Assembly (NCBI GenBank): GCA_036897095.1
Contig: JAYMSP010002364.1
Span: forward strand, 1 to 24,729
Direction: 5' to 3'
Source: Plantago elongata
Lineage: Eukaryota > Streptophyta > Magnoliopsida > Lamiales > Plantaginaceae
Length of the DNA stretch: 24,729 nucleotides
This document shows positions 1 to 11,973 of this stretch, one piece after another (position 1 is the stretch's first letter; every line of letters starts with the position of its first letter). The translations under genes were made by a program, and so were the position numbers. Below the pieces are notes generated by a model that was not told the DNA's origin, ran no database searches, and saw only the letters and a program-made list of their open reading frames with translations.

Positions 1-17
1 TATATATATATATATAT
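1..17. repeat. (TA)n microsatellite at the left edge
   Basis: The window opens with an uninterrupted TA dinucleotide run that probably continues beyond the edge. It is simple-sequence DNA with no coding signal. Confidence 0.9.
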
Positions 18-3000
18 TCAAACTTTATTTATAGGCATAATCACAAATTTAATTCACAATGTGGTTCATACATGTGACCATAAATTCCATAATGATAGTA
101 AAATTCGATTGTAAGCAACTCAACCATACTTCTCTTATCTTTTATATAATCCCACCTAAAGTATCAATACTATTGATTCAGATGCTTATTCTATAACGGA
201 ACGAAAGATGTAAGGAAGTTGCTAAAAATATATTCTAATAGCATCTAATAGTAGTATATTTTTTTCGAACTAATAAGTAGGAAAATGCATATGTATATAC
301 AATGTGAAAGTATATATTTATATGCCTAATAATAATATATTAAAACTGTGTACTACCAAAAGACTAGTGAAATATAAACAGCTATCATTGACGAGCAATT
401 GAGCATGAATTGAGGCCTAATGATAAATAGCTAGATAATGCATGGCACATCACAAAAAAATAGACAGATTGATTTTGCACGGCAGTACTTAAAATTAAGA
501 AGAATATAGTTATGAAATACATCAAATTATGTAGAAAATCATCCATAATTTAGAAATAGACCTATTATTGTTAAGAACATCAACAACAAGATGGCAATTT
601 TGTCAAAAATAGATTTTACGTTTACTAAAGTGTCGACCGTCTTACTTTAAAACATTTTAAATTTTCAGTAATAACACTGATTTTTGTCGATCTTTTCCTT
701 TATAAAAATGGTATCTTAAAAGACTTATAACCTCGATTTTTTCGACTGTACTTTTTTAAATTAAACTGAATTATACTTAGATGTATTGTATATTTCCATA
801 ATATATAATTAAGTAGAGTTGAACTAAATAGAACTGAACGAGTTTGCAATCGAAGAGAAGGAAGAGTTACCCAACACTCCAACAGAATATGATGCACACA
901 GAAAGAAAGGAATAAGCATAAGGCGATCAGTTTAGATGAAGCTTCCTCGTTCTTACGTTATGAATTTTAAGCACCGTCTAAATTCTTACAGCTGTATTTA
1001 GTATACCAACTATTAATGAGAAGTAGCATCTAATCTAACAACACTTGTTATTAGGTATATTAATGTTTGTTACAAATTCCTTTTTTGGATTCTTAAGCCA
1101 AGAACTTTTAATTAATAATTGCATTCTCTTACTAATTTTATTTAAAAACTTATAATGCTAGTCATTGCCTTTTTAGAACATTTGATCAGTTCATTCGCTA
1201 CACCGCTTTACAAAAGATTGATATTTCGAATTAACTGAAACTTAGTGAATTTAGAACGAGAGGTAGATAATTTGTTCTTTAGGTTTATTACTATATATAT
1301 AAAGAACTGAAACCTAGTGAATTTAGAACGAGAGGTAGATAATTTGTTCTTTAGGTTTATTACTATATATATAACATAGTTCGGAATTAAAAAAAAAAAG
1401 AAACCCGGCATTACAAATTTAAATAAAATTTCCTATACATAACATATATGTATTCAATACAAAAACACATGGTTTTTACACGGACAAACACTATATAAAA
1501 AAGAAAGTACCGTATTATACATAATTCAAAAATAGGTTATATCGTAAATAAAAACGTCTATCACTTTGAAGCAAAATTTATAGTATACTATTAACAAAAT
1601 GCATATTTTGGTTACTAAAAGATATGGATAAAGTTCAGTGTTCTACACTAAATATCTCAGGTTTCAATTAAACGACGTATATTGCCCATTGTTTCTATTG
1701 ATCTTTATTGTAAAAGATCTCCAAGTAGATGTACTATATACATTTCGATCTATTATTTAAGCTTTATTTCAGATATATATACTCAGGAAATGCTAGCTAT
1801 TTTTTATCAGACCTTCTTTAACTATAATATCATTAACTAATTTATTATCTATTATTGTTGTGAAATAATATCTAAGGCATTATATTGCACGAGGAGAGAT
1901 TCGTAATGTTAGATCGGTCATATATAGGGAGGGAGATGATCATTATGTGATGAACCAATCCATAATAATTCGCTAATAACGTGCTTATGCTATGATATGC
2001 TACGCTATATTATTATCACATCAACACTTGGCCTAAGCCCTAAAGCGGCTCCCTCAAATGGTAGGTCCAACCCCACCAATATTTAAATAAGAATATGGAT
2101 ATTAAAATTTGTATGAATAATACATGGAGATATGAGTGTTTATTTTTACATTTTGAAGTTAAATTTGAAATGAGTTTCAAACAGATGAATAATAAGTAAA
2201 TGGAATAAAATGAGAGTTAAATATTATAATTGAATAAAATTCAATTTGAGTTGAATAAATTCAATTTGAATGTAGAAAAGCGGACACTCATATACATCAG
2301 ACATTATTACATACACAATACTTCAATTCAATTTTATGTTTGATTTTAAATGTTTTATATTATTTTTCTACTATAAAGGTGTCTTGAGTCTAAATGTTCG
2401 TATATTGATTTTCTACTTTAGAGATGAATTGATTTTCCTCGACTGTTCTACAAGAATTGATCGAGGTGATCTTTCGACCCACAATGGCCTCAATCTAATC
2501 GATTGATCACTTACAATTGGCCTTTCTTTTACGTGTGATCGTTCTAGTTGTCAGATCCCATTATCTTCTTAGCGCAGTTCAAAGCGTGTAAGAACTGAAT
2601 TAATGATCGCATAAGATATCACTAGCTACTTGCATCCTGTTGTAAGTTGATCAAACCGTGTAATGGAACGGAACTGCTGGTTATAGCTAGGCAGGCACAT
2701 AGTTAAAATATTCAATCCAACTAGATAGACTGTTCAAATCTTCCTGTTGGTTTGGACTTTATACCTATATACACATGCAAAATATTTTAGGAAAGTTCCG
2801 ACATTTTCTCCGGATATACCATCTATGGAAAATACAACAATAGATTCAAAGTTCTAAAGAAGTAGTTAAATTCATTTTATTTTTTTCAATATTTCATTCC
2901 CCAGGTACATTGCGTCTTAAACTTCTATATCTACTGAATTTGGCTGTGAAAAATAACAAAGAGATTAATCAAATGATAAGGAGGCAACATCGTACATGAA

Positions 3001-4093
3001 TTAATCAAACGAACTAGTTAAGATTCAAGAATAAATTGATGGAGTAAATTAAATTACCCAAATGTTTCATGAAAAGATTAAGTACGTACTAATATCAACT
3101 TAGATGAAGTCGTGATCGTGTTTATAACACACAATTGTTACCACATTCGTGAAAGTAGTATATACAACATATAAATCATGATACATTACAATATGAAGTA
3201 AGATAAATAAAAACTTTGATGGCATTTGGGTAGCACTAATGTTTAGTCCCATAAGTTTGAAGATATTACAGTAGAACTTTGATGTAGATAACCGCAAATA
3301 TTGTCTTCATTGTAGTATAGAACGTGGATGTGGTACTATTTGGTTACATAAACAATTAACCAGAGTCAGAATTCATGAAATCTTAAGAAAATATATGGTG
3401 GAGTAATAACATATAGGGATTACTGCCAGGCATAAAAAATTACACTGTACGAACAACTGTTGAATTTCTGACTTGATACCCAAAAAGAAAATAAAAAAAC
3501 GAGTATTATTAGGATCGAGTAAATTTATGAATCCGTATATGTTTTCCCGTACGTCGTCCTTTGGGTCCAATAAATTTGATGATCAGTAATTAAACCCACC
3601 AATTCGTATCGATAAACCCAACATTCATACGGATTTCAGTAACCACGAGATTCGCAAATATACATATTTTCAACTCTGAACGACTAGTCAACATCTGGAT
3701 ATATAACCCTGTCATTATGACCATATTAATCGTAATCAAGAAGCATTTTTAAAACATAAACATAGACACATAGTAAACAAATTCAGTGAATTGCACCAAA
3801 CTGTACGTAACAAGTGTTTTTTTACCTTCCAGCTCAATTTAATTCGGTTCAATAAAGTAAATTTTAGTTGAAGAACCAAGTCTTAATTGATAGGTCATTG
3901 TGAAGGCACCATGTGTTTTAGTCCAACAGTAAATTTTTGAAGATTGATTCCTTGGTTTCATGCGATTGAGAAATGCACAACCGAATTAATACAACAGTGA
4001 TCATGTCAAAACGTTCTGTATCAAAGCTCATTTACAAAAGTGTTTTCTCTATTCTCTAATCTTGTAAACAAAAACGGATAGCCTTTCGATTTC
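18..4093. other. Gene-free AT-rich intergenic DNA
   Basis: Apart from the tandem duplication listed separately, I see nothing that supports a gene here. The open frames are all under 70 codons and low in complexity. None shows a recognisable domain or a plausible run of splice sites. The last few hundred bases (about 3780-4093) must hold the 3' UTR and polyadenylation region of the CHX gene that ends at 4094. Old, unrecognisable transposon remnants are likely but cannot be shown. Confidence 0.6.
1233..1373. repeat. 72-bp direct tandem duplication (two copies)
   Basis: Copy 1 spans 1233-1304 and copy 2 starts at 1305, giving a period of 72 bases. The copies match through 1373 with one difference inside the unit (T at 1242, C at 1314). 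Each ends in a short TA-rich tract. Near identity points to a recent duplication, perhaps by slippage or unequal exchange at the TA tract. It is non-coding. Confidence 0.92.
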
Positions 4094-6757
4094 CTAAACT
4101 GTACCAAAACGATGAACTTGGAACCTGTTAGAGGAACTCTTTCCTGAAGCGACAGGCCGAAGTTCCTGCCTGTCGATTACACAGCCCTGCCTATGCTGTT
4201 GAAATATTAGAACCGAGAACTTGTAATCGGAAGTCACTAGCATGTCCCCGATCAGTCCAAGCTCAGGACACTCGTTCCAATCTGTTAAACCATACAATAA
4301 TGCTGTGTCTGGATCGTGATACCTACCTACTATACACAAGTCGCATTCTTCCATCGATGCTATCACTCTAGTTGTTCCAATCGCATCTTTTACGAACTCT
4401 TCTCTGTAGCTCATCCTCTCGTTCCTCATGGTTTTCATCTTGAATTCATTAACTAACTCCAGTTCCAGATTACTGATGTCCTCAGTGTCATAACCATACT
4501 CGTATATTCTTATCAGTGTGAGGTAGATTCGTTTGTTATCAACCAAACGGTTACAATAGGCAATGGCCTCACAGTCGTCCGGTCCTCCAAGAAACAACAT
4601 TGTGATCCTACAAGTAGTGAAGTGGCCTTTCAGGATGGAGTGCCTGCCATAGGCCTGCCCCCGGTCAATGAGGAGCCCTACGGAACAAGGAGACTTGTTG
4701 AGGACGTTTTGGTTGACCATTCGGATGGAGGGTGAGACTGTCCCGATTCCACCATCAATAGTCCAATTCTTGTGATAAGGTACGATTATGACCCTTGTTT
4801 CTTGGTCCAAGGCGAGGGTGCATATGTCGTCGTGCATGCTTGCATATGGAGCTACTGAATTGAAGTGGCGAATGAGTAAGCCACTCTCGATACCCTGTGC
4901 AAACAAATTGAATGCATTCTCTACGTGTCGAGGCCAACTCTTGAGGGAATATAACTTGCTTCTTTTCGAACTTGGCTCCAACAAGGAATTCGCCGTGCCT
5001 TTTAGCTCCATTAGGTTTACCACGATAACTATCATAGGTCGGAATTTTGTTGGATTTGTGATGCGGAGGAGATCTATCATGGCAGGAACATTATCTTCAT
5101 TGTGGATACAGACAAGCACACGGAGCTGTTCGTTTGGGTGGCTGCTGATAATGGAGTTCCTGCCATAGCTAAAGTACCTCAGTGAGGGGTCATAGAGCCA
5201 ACATATCAGTGGTCTTGCTATTCCTGTTACGATCAGCATTGAGATTGTCAGAAGGGCATATGCTTCACCGTTTATGATCTGTACAAACAAAACTAGTATA
5301 AGACCAATAAATTAAGCAGTTGGTTCAAGTGCTATAATTTGGTCTCTAGTCCAATTGACTTGACATGCTAAACTCAGAAAAATATGGACCGTTGATTTGG
5401 TAGACGCGTGCAGTAACTACTTACCCCGTCTGCCAGAAGGGTGATGTACAGACCAACTTCAATGATACCTTTGCAACACATGATGAGAGAAAGAGAAACT
5501 GCATCCTTGAACGGGATTTCATAGTATAGCGCTGGTACAATGGTTCCTAGGAACTTGACAGAGTAAGAGAACAATATAACCAACCCCAGAATGGTTCCTG
5601 AATCCTCTTTAATGGTGTGAATATCCAAAGTCAAGCCCGAGATCATTAACTTGGCTGGAAGAAGCATTCCAGTACAAAATGTATCGAGCTTAGTTACTAA
5701 AGATGACCCAAAGGGTGGTCCATCGGGTATAACCACCCCCAAGATAAATGTCGCAAAGCCTGTGGGATGGCCAAGAGACTCCGCGACAGCTCCACAAAGT
5801 ACGACTATTATCATAATGGCTAAAAATTGGCCCTCTTTTAACTGCTCTCCCTCTGTCACCCCCTTGGCTATTTGGACAATTAAAGGACGCACCAAAAATA
5901 TGACCACCATGATGAAGCAGATGAACGATGCGACTGTCATTATCTGTTCCCACTGGAGTGTGGCCAGAAACAACACCATTGAACGTAGAAATAACGAAAC
6001 TGCATAATTACAAATGTCACATACCAAAGATGTCGATGTAGCTATCCTCCCGATCTCTGAGCTGAGAATTTTAAGGTCTGCCAATAGGCTTGTGATCACA
6101 GGAAATGTTGTTATCGAGATTGTGCTTGTAACGAGCGGAAGGGAATTTATCACCGAGGCTTCAAGATGGATTACCTGAGGTAGGATCAGAAGTGTTGTGA
6201 ATCCTATGAGAAAAGGCACCAGAAAAGATGCAATACCAATCATGACCACATTTCTTCTTAGCTTCTTCACTACAGATATGTCGATATGCACGCCTAATAT
6301 AAACAGATGAAACATGTATCCAAAGTTTGCCAATGTTTCAAGCCCCAATCGCCCGCCTGGTGGAAACATCCTCATACTGTAATTTTGTATACGCCCCAAG
6401 AACGATGATCCAAGAAGGATTCCTGCCTGTTTACATTGGGAACATGCATTAATAAAAAGATTAACTCATACTGAATTTTGCATTTATAAGATCTTATGGC
6501 CTTACAATAAGCTGTATACTGATCAACCCTTGCTTGAAAGGCCTCAGAAGGTACCCTATCATACTTGTGGTGAAAAACATGAGAATAAATTGGAGCATCA
6601 TGACAGGCAGAGTGAAGGAGAACATATTGCCTCCATACCACACACCTCCTTGCGAATGTGTCTTGTGCACGAACTGGCAAACCATAGCTTCATCATTATG
6701 TGGCCCTCGTACAACCCCAGACACAGATCCGGACTCGCTAGCATCTATTTCTGCCAT
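4094..6757 (-). CDS. CHX-family cation/H+ antiporter, downstream copy of tandem pair
   Basis: This is a complete plant CHX monovalent cation/proton exchanger of the CPA2 superfamily. The family works in plasma membrane or endomembranes, moving K+ or Na+ against H+. Three exons: 6757-6506, 6426-5425 and 5278-4094. Introns of 79 and 146 bp have GT-AG ends (donors GTAAGG and GTAAGT) and both are phase 0. The product is 812 residues, normal for CHX. Residues about 45-440 form the multi-helix Na+/H+-exchanger domain; the rest is the soluble tail. Visible landmarks are ILLGSS after the first junction, SSEIGRIATS leading into the helix with Cys220-Asp221, VIPDGPPFGSSL, and CKGIIE with Lys403. The start at 6757 is in AUGGC context; an in-frame ATG at 6901 would add 48 residues of uncertain merit. 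There is no stop or frameshift. The CHX3/4/15 sort of clade is likely; exact orthology, ion and membrane are unknown. Confidence 0.93.
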
Positions 6758-7306
6758 CTGTACAATGGCTTCTTGGAGAAAAGTGAATGACTTGAAGCAA
6801 AATGTAGAATGAGAGGCAAAGAGTGGAGGGTGGTTGAGTACATGAGAGAAACTATGGTCTAGATAGCCTTTTACTATATTTAGCAGTGCAAGGACAATCA
6901 CAGATGATTATAGACTGCCTAACAATCAAAGTATAGCTTACCGATAAACTCGAATCTTGGAAATATCAGAGAGCATATGCCAGTAATAGACATAGCTACA
7001 CAAACTGTATCCAACAGACAGTCATTTCATCTGCAGGGTCCGATATATGACAGTGAAATTCATTATTATGAGGGTTGTTTGGTAGTATACTTATTAGGTA
7101 AATTTCAGATTCATGGAACACATAAACAGATATACTTATCTAAGAGACGAAGGAAAAATAGAACTAAGATAAATCCGAAGTGAACTTGGTCGGACAAACA
7201 TTTCTTTATCTAAATTCATAGATGTGTCTACATCCTTCTTTACAGAAATTATGTCAAAAAATCTTGTTGCACTGATGTATTCTTGCCAGAACGAAATGTC
7301 ACATCT
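6758..7306 (-). other. 549-bp spacer between the tandem CHX genes
   Basis: It must contain the 3' UTR of the CHX gene ending at 7307 and the promoter and 5' leader of the one starting at 6757. No extra gene or mobile element is visible. I cannot point to a clear TATA box or regulatory site. Confidence 0.6.
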
Positions 7307-9922
7307 CTACAATTTGACTCTTCTTAAATGTGTCGATTCCTCGGGGTCTTTAAGTCCCCATAGTCTTGTCTGCTGTTGCACCACCAAAACTGATGCCTCG
7401 CCTTTGAATTCTGAAGCAGCAAGTAATTCCCCGATTGCTCCCAAGTCCCCACGCTCTTTCCACCTCGCAAGCTGAAGCATAATTGGCGATTCACCATGAC
7501 GTCTTCCAACCAAAACCAGATTATAAGCCTTTACGGTCGATCTAGTCGCCATTATGACATCCGTACCATTACCCACCACCTTCTCTTTGTACTGTACATC
7601 ATCTGTTTGCTGCATTTTGACCTTGAAATTCGACAAAGAATCAGAATCGAGCATTTTGCTTCTTTCCGTCCCTGCAATAATATCAGACAGGCCAGATGCT
7701 ACAAACCGCATTAGAGTTAGCCTCACGCTTGAATGGCCCGCCATTCTTTGACCAAACGCCAGTGCTTCCCGATCATCTGCTCCTCCAAAGAAGAGCACTG
7801 CAACTCTGAACAGTGTATTTTCGGATAATACAAATCGAGATTTTAAACTTCGATGATCAATGAGTATTCCAACTGAACAAGGAGCTTGCTCAAGCACACA
7901 TTTATTCAGATGTCTGTACGCGTTCGATGATTCAACTGTCTCCAGAGAGGACCACTGCTTGTGAAATGGAAGAACTATGAGAATACTTCTCTTCTCTAGA
8001 GCTAAAGAACACACGTCGTTATGCATAGTCATATACGGTGAAATGCCCTTATAACAGTCGATATGTAAGAATCCAGGATTTTGCTGCTCAAACTGTTGGA
8101 ATGCATTAAATATGCGTTCGCTTTCTGAAGGATTATGCAATGGCTTGTCCCCCTGCCTGTGAGCTATGAGTAATGATGAGGCTCGGCCCATAAGCTTAAC
8201 AAGATGGAGAACAACCACATTAACAGGTGAATCTTTCGTGGCATTACATATTCGAAGGAGGTTGATAACCGATAAAACATTGTCAGAGCGATGAACACAT
8301 GAGAGTATACGAAGTTCATCGTTGTTTCTGCAATGCTGTATTGTCCTCCTCTTGTAAGCGACAAACCTCTTCGAAGGATCATAAAGGACCTTCACAATAG
8401 GTGAGATTACCCCTGTTATCGCCACCAGTGAAATAATCATAATCGCATAGACTTCCTCAGACAGGGCCTGAAACCATAAAAAGAACATCAAAGAAAAGAC
8501 CATATGTAACAGAAGAAGAGAACTTATCATGTGAAAAAAAAATTCGTACTTCTTGTCTCCTTATATTATTCAAGAAGGCAAGTTCAATAATGCCTTTGGA
8601 ATTCATGATCAAGCCAAGAGAAAGGGCATCACGAAACGGCATCCTGCAAAACATAAGCGGTAGCATTGAACCCATCGTCTTCCCAATAAAGGCGACCAGA
8701 AGAACTAGCTGCAGAACTCCAGCATTGTTCCAGTGTATAGAATAGACATCCATTTGTAATCCAGAGACTAAGAAGTAAAGGGGCATAAGTATCAAGGAAA
8801 CAAAGCCATCAAGCGTCTCAACTAAGGTAGATCCTAATGGAGGCCCATCTGGTATAATTAAACCGAGAGCCACAGTTGCTGCAGTGGCATGAATTCCAAT
8901 GGCCTCACCAACGAATGCACTGATCAAAAGTATGATAAGAGCAAGAAAAACATATGTCTCCTTCACAGGCCTTGTTTCAGGAGTATTTCTGATTACCCAA
9001 AATGCCGCAGGACGAATCACAAAAAGAACGAAAATGAAAAAAAAAGACGCAGATATAAAGGAACCTAGAATGGTTAAAAGTGAATATGTCTGCATAAAGT
9101 ATGCCACGAATTTGATGGCCAGGAAGAACCAGAAGCATATGTCACAGACAATTGAAGAGGAAGTGGCTAATCGGCCTATCTCAGAGTTGAGAATCTTGAG
9201 CTCATCAAGGAAGCAACTAGTCACAGGAAATGCTGTCATTGACGCTATATCAACTACATAAGGAAGTGCACTTGCGATATCATCATCCAAAGAAACGAAT
9301 CTGCTGAGCAGAAACGCAGCTAGCCCAGCTAGTCCAAATGGAAAAATGAATCCTAGTACTCCAACAGCAATAGCCTTTTTACCAGACCTCATAACCGAGG
9401 ACACATCCACTTTGACAGAAATGGTGAAAATAAAGAGCACGAAACCGAAAAGTGATACTGTATCTAGCACCATTTTAGATTTCCTTGGAAACATTCTGGA
9501 TATGAATTCGGTATGCTGGCCCAGCACTGATGGCCCTAATATCACACCTCCCTGCTCAATCCAATTTATTCAATCAATACCAACTTTCTACTACAACATA
9601 CAGTAAAATGAACTCATTAAATCTACATTAACTTAAATATACAGAAAGAAAGAAAAAAAGATATTGGAAAAACATAACAGGTTAGATAGATGGTGCTTAC
9701 AAGAATCTGAGCGACAATCAAGGGCTGGCCGACAGGCTTGAGGAGGAAGTGAACTAATCGAGTGATGATGGAAATGAGAGACATTTGGAGGAGCAGAGTT
9801 GGAACAGAATAGGTGAGAGGATCGTCTCTCAAATATAAACCTCTGGAGTTCATATTGTGAAGATAATGGCAAATGGTTTCCACATGATAGCTCCCGTTCA
9901 GAGATATCGTGAAATTCCTCAT
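7307..9922 (-). CDS. CHX-family cation/H+ antiporter, upstream copy of tandem pair
   Basis: This is a second complete CHX monovalent cation/proton exchanger. Three exons: 9922-9701, 9551-8550 and 8467-7307. Introns of 149 and 82 bp are GT-AG (donors GTAAGC and GTACGA) and both are phase 0. The product is 794 residues. Landmarks are GGVILGPSVLG, NSEIGRLATS leading to Cys210-Asp211, VAL.LIIPDGPPLGSTLVE, LMPLYFLVSGL and NSKGIIELAFLNN with Lys393. The tail (residues about 430-794) is the soluble regulatory part usual for CHX. Exon 2 is 1002 bases, exactly as in the neighbouring copy, and both introns fall at the same places, so the two arose by tandem duplication. The many substitutions between them make the duplication old. 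The start at 9922 follows CTACA, and the residues after it fit a short CHX N-terminus. Substrate and location are not determinable here. Confidence 0.94.
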
Positions 9923-10744
9923 TGTAGGAGATTATAATTATTATCAGGTATGATTCTGGAAAAGAAAAAATAGAAACCTTCCCTTTGAAGATCATCGGAA
10001 AATGCTTGATTGGGTTTCGGATTCAGATTTAGGACAAGGAGGGAAAGAAAGAGATCATGGAGAAAATGGTGGATTCATTAGGGAGAAAGGAACGGAATTT
10101 CAGAGAGAGAAAGAGGAATTTCAAAGAAGAAGAAACATGCATGCTAATATGCCATGATAGAAAATAGGATTATAATTAGCATTTGATATTTTTGGCATTT
10201 CTTAAACTATATATTAGGCTAATATTTGTCTTTGGATGAATTTAAAATGATGTAGTATGATATCTGATTTGAAATAAAACCATTTAATTAAAGCCATTTT
10301 CATCCCCAAATGCGTTCAAACCAAGTCTTTTTTTTCTGTGTTTTAAGGACTTTTACAGAAAATAAGGTAGAGCAAATATCAGGTTAACAATTTCTTAAAT
10401 TTGCGAACATTTTAAAATCACATTCCATGAAGAAAGAAATTCTACAGGAAAAACAGAACATACATCAACAGCTTCTCATTCATCAACACCGGTGAACAGA
10501 AACTATTCCTTTCTCAGATCAAGAAACACTGAGGATATATTTGATCATTCAAACAAACAATCCGATTTCAATAACCTCTATACCGTTACCAGCATTTGAT
10601 CTTTCACCTGAATCGTCAACTTAAACCTTCAGAACAAAAACCAACCAATGCTTTTGTTCGCTGTTCGCCATTCGGTTAGCTTCTGTTGTTATTCAAAGTA
10701 TACAAAAGAAAGAGAAAAATATTATCAACATTTATCTAATCGAA
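9923..10744 (-). other. Upstream region of the CHX gene at 9922
   Basis: This 822-bp stretch holds the 5' leader and promoter of the upstream CHX gene and the former 3' flank of the methyltransferase pseudogene. It has purine-rich stretches around 10030-10135 and is AT-rich beyond that. I see no further gene. Confidence 0.5.
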
Positions 10745-11676
10745 TCACCACCACTGATGCACAAGAAACTCCACTTTCTCAAAGATGAAAACAATTCAAC
10801 TCATAACACTGAGCATATGTTCTCTTGTGCTTGGGATTACTTTACCCAGGGCAACACCTTTGCCATATATTATAATGACACTCAAGAAACATCTCATCAA
10901 TCAAAGAGATAGCTCCAGTCTCTATCAACCGTGGAATCAACTGAAATTCCATTCCTGATTTCCTTCCACTTCCATCTTCACCACCACATAATCTCTCTTC
11001 ACAAACATACTCTCTCTTTAACCACAACGCGAAGTCAAATCCTTGAATCCTATTCGATGCAGTCACAAAATTACTTGAAGTTGAGCCACTTGAATCCTCC
11101 CCATTCCCCTCCCATCCCCACATTCTTTTTATTCGATTCATGGCCAATTTCGAAAAACAGCGTCTCATTTCTTAGTCAAGCAGCATGTGGCAACAATGTA
11201 ACCCCTTTGTTTGTCCTATACTCGTCATGAGAGGCACTATCCGCCTCTATTGCGTAAACCTCAAATGTCCTGTTCTGTTTCGGATACTGCTTTCTAAACC
11301 AACCCCCAATACTAAAACCGAAACTACTCGATCCAACATCAACATAAATGTATTGAAGATAGATATTTCACATTCTCGATACTCCTTTTCAATGTTATCC
11401 ACGGTTTATTAGACGGCTGTATTTAGGAACTAAACATTCATCCACACTCTTCCTGAACCTCAAACTCCCATTATCCTTCCGGAACACTATATCACATACA
11501 GGTAACGTATTTAAACTGTCAATTTCACGTGACCTGATCAGCCTAAAATCATCAAACAATCGAAGAGATGACGTAAGAGGATCGGGGGAAGAGGGCGAGT
11601 ATGCAGAGGAGAGGAGGCGAATGAGGATGCTGCTGAAGATCACGGTCGTGGAGATCTTGTGTGATGGAGGCTCCAT
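10745..11676 (-). pseudogene. Decayed plant FkbM-type SAM-dependent methyltransferase
   Basis: Read on the minus strand in alternating frames, this matches the plant methyltransferase family whose C-terminal half is an FkbM-like domain. Recognisable blocks in order: an N-terminal hydrophobic stretch from the ATG at 11676, a CRLIRSREID-like block, KPWITLKRSIENVKYL, the SAM-binding block YIYVDVGSSSFG, RTFEVYAIEAD, KGVTLLPHAA, GMGRIQ, IQGFDFALWLKR, DYVVVKMEVEG, LIPRLIETGAISLIDE, FLECHYNIWQRCCPG and the family-typical end VHQWW with stop at 10747-10745. Reading these needs about seven frame changes (near 11410, 11355, 11115, 11085, 11010, 10955 and 10780). Two in-frame stops interrupt it: TGA at 11178-11176, where the family has Trp, and TAA at 10844-10842. 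Much of the N-terminal half of the usual roughly 450-residue protein is missing. The 5' flank keeps a leader-like AAACCCTAA telo-box (11722-11714), so it is not a processed copy. Family assignment is from memory of its conserved blocks. Confidence 0.85.
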
Positions 11677-11852
11677 TGAAGCATTTCGGAGATGACGAAA
11701 TTGAAAAGGGGATTTAGGGTTTGCGATTGAGTATTTGAGAAATTGGAGGGAAGTTTCGATTTGGGGCTAGCTAAAGGTTTTATGACTTTTGTGTACGCTC
11801 ATAAGCGTCACTTCTATTTATCTTTCAAACGCTTTTACATTTTGCAGATTTA

Positions 11853-11973
11853 GGCTGTGTTAATGAAAATCAGTTCAATTCAGTCCAGTTCAATTCAGTT
11901 CGACTTAATTATAATATATGTTGTACCTTATTTCAGTTGAGTTTAATAAATTTCAGTTGGAAATAACACAACC
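11853..11973. mobile_element. Tourist-like MITE, 121 bp
   Basis: The ends are inverted: GGCTGTGTTA on the left and TAACACAACC on the right, whose reverse complement is GGTTGTGTTA. The element is flanked by the trinucleotide TTA on both sides (11850-11852 and 11974-11976), the target duplication expected for PIF/Harbinger-derived Tourist MITEs. The interior repeats AATTCAGTT-type words and has no coding capacity. It lies about 180 bp upstream of the methyltransferase pseudogene start. Confidence 0.75.

Noticed and set aside
750-840. Similarity of words such as ATAATTAAGT and TTGAACT to the interior of the Tourist-like MITE at 11853
   Set aside because: No terminal inverted repeats or TTA duplications could be found there, and the words are low in complexity.
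700-3570. Four minus-strand open frames of 65-67 codons in the left gene-free region
   Set aside because: Composition is AT-driven, with no domains or splice context. One (1208-1411) simply reads through the 72-bp tandem duplication.
4755-6812. Several overlapping open frames of 60-126 codons on both strands across the downstream CHX gene
   Set aside because: They are shadows of CHX exons: CHX residues and splice sites explain the minus-strand frame, and the others match no family.
6758-6901. In-frame upstream ATG at 6901 for the downstream CHX gene
   Set aside because: It would add 48 residues that do not resemble a CHX N-terminus. The ATG at 6757 has a better context and gives a usual length. 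It is not fully excluded.
8899-9261. 120-codon plus-strand open frame opposite the upstream CHX exon 2
   Set aside because: It is antisense to a well-supported exon, basic and low in complexity, with no recognisable domain.
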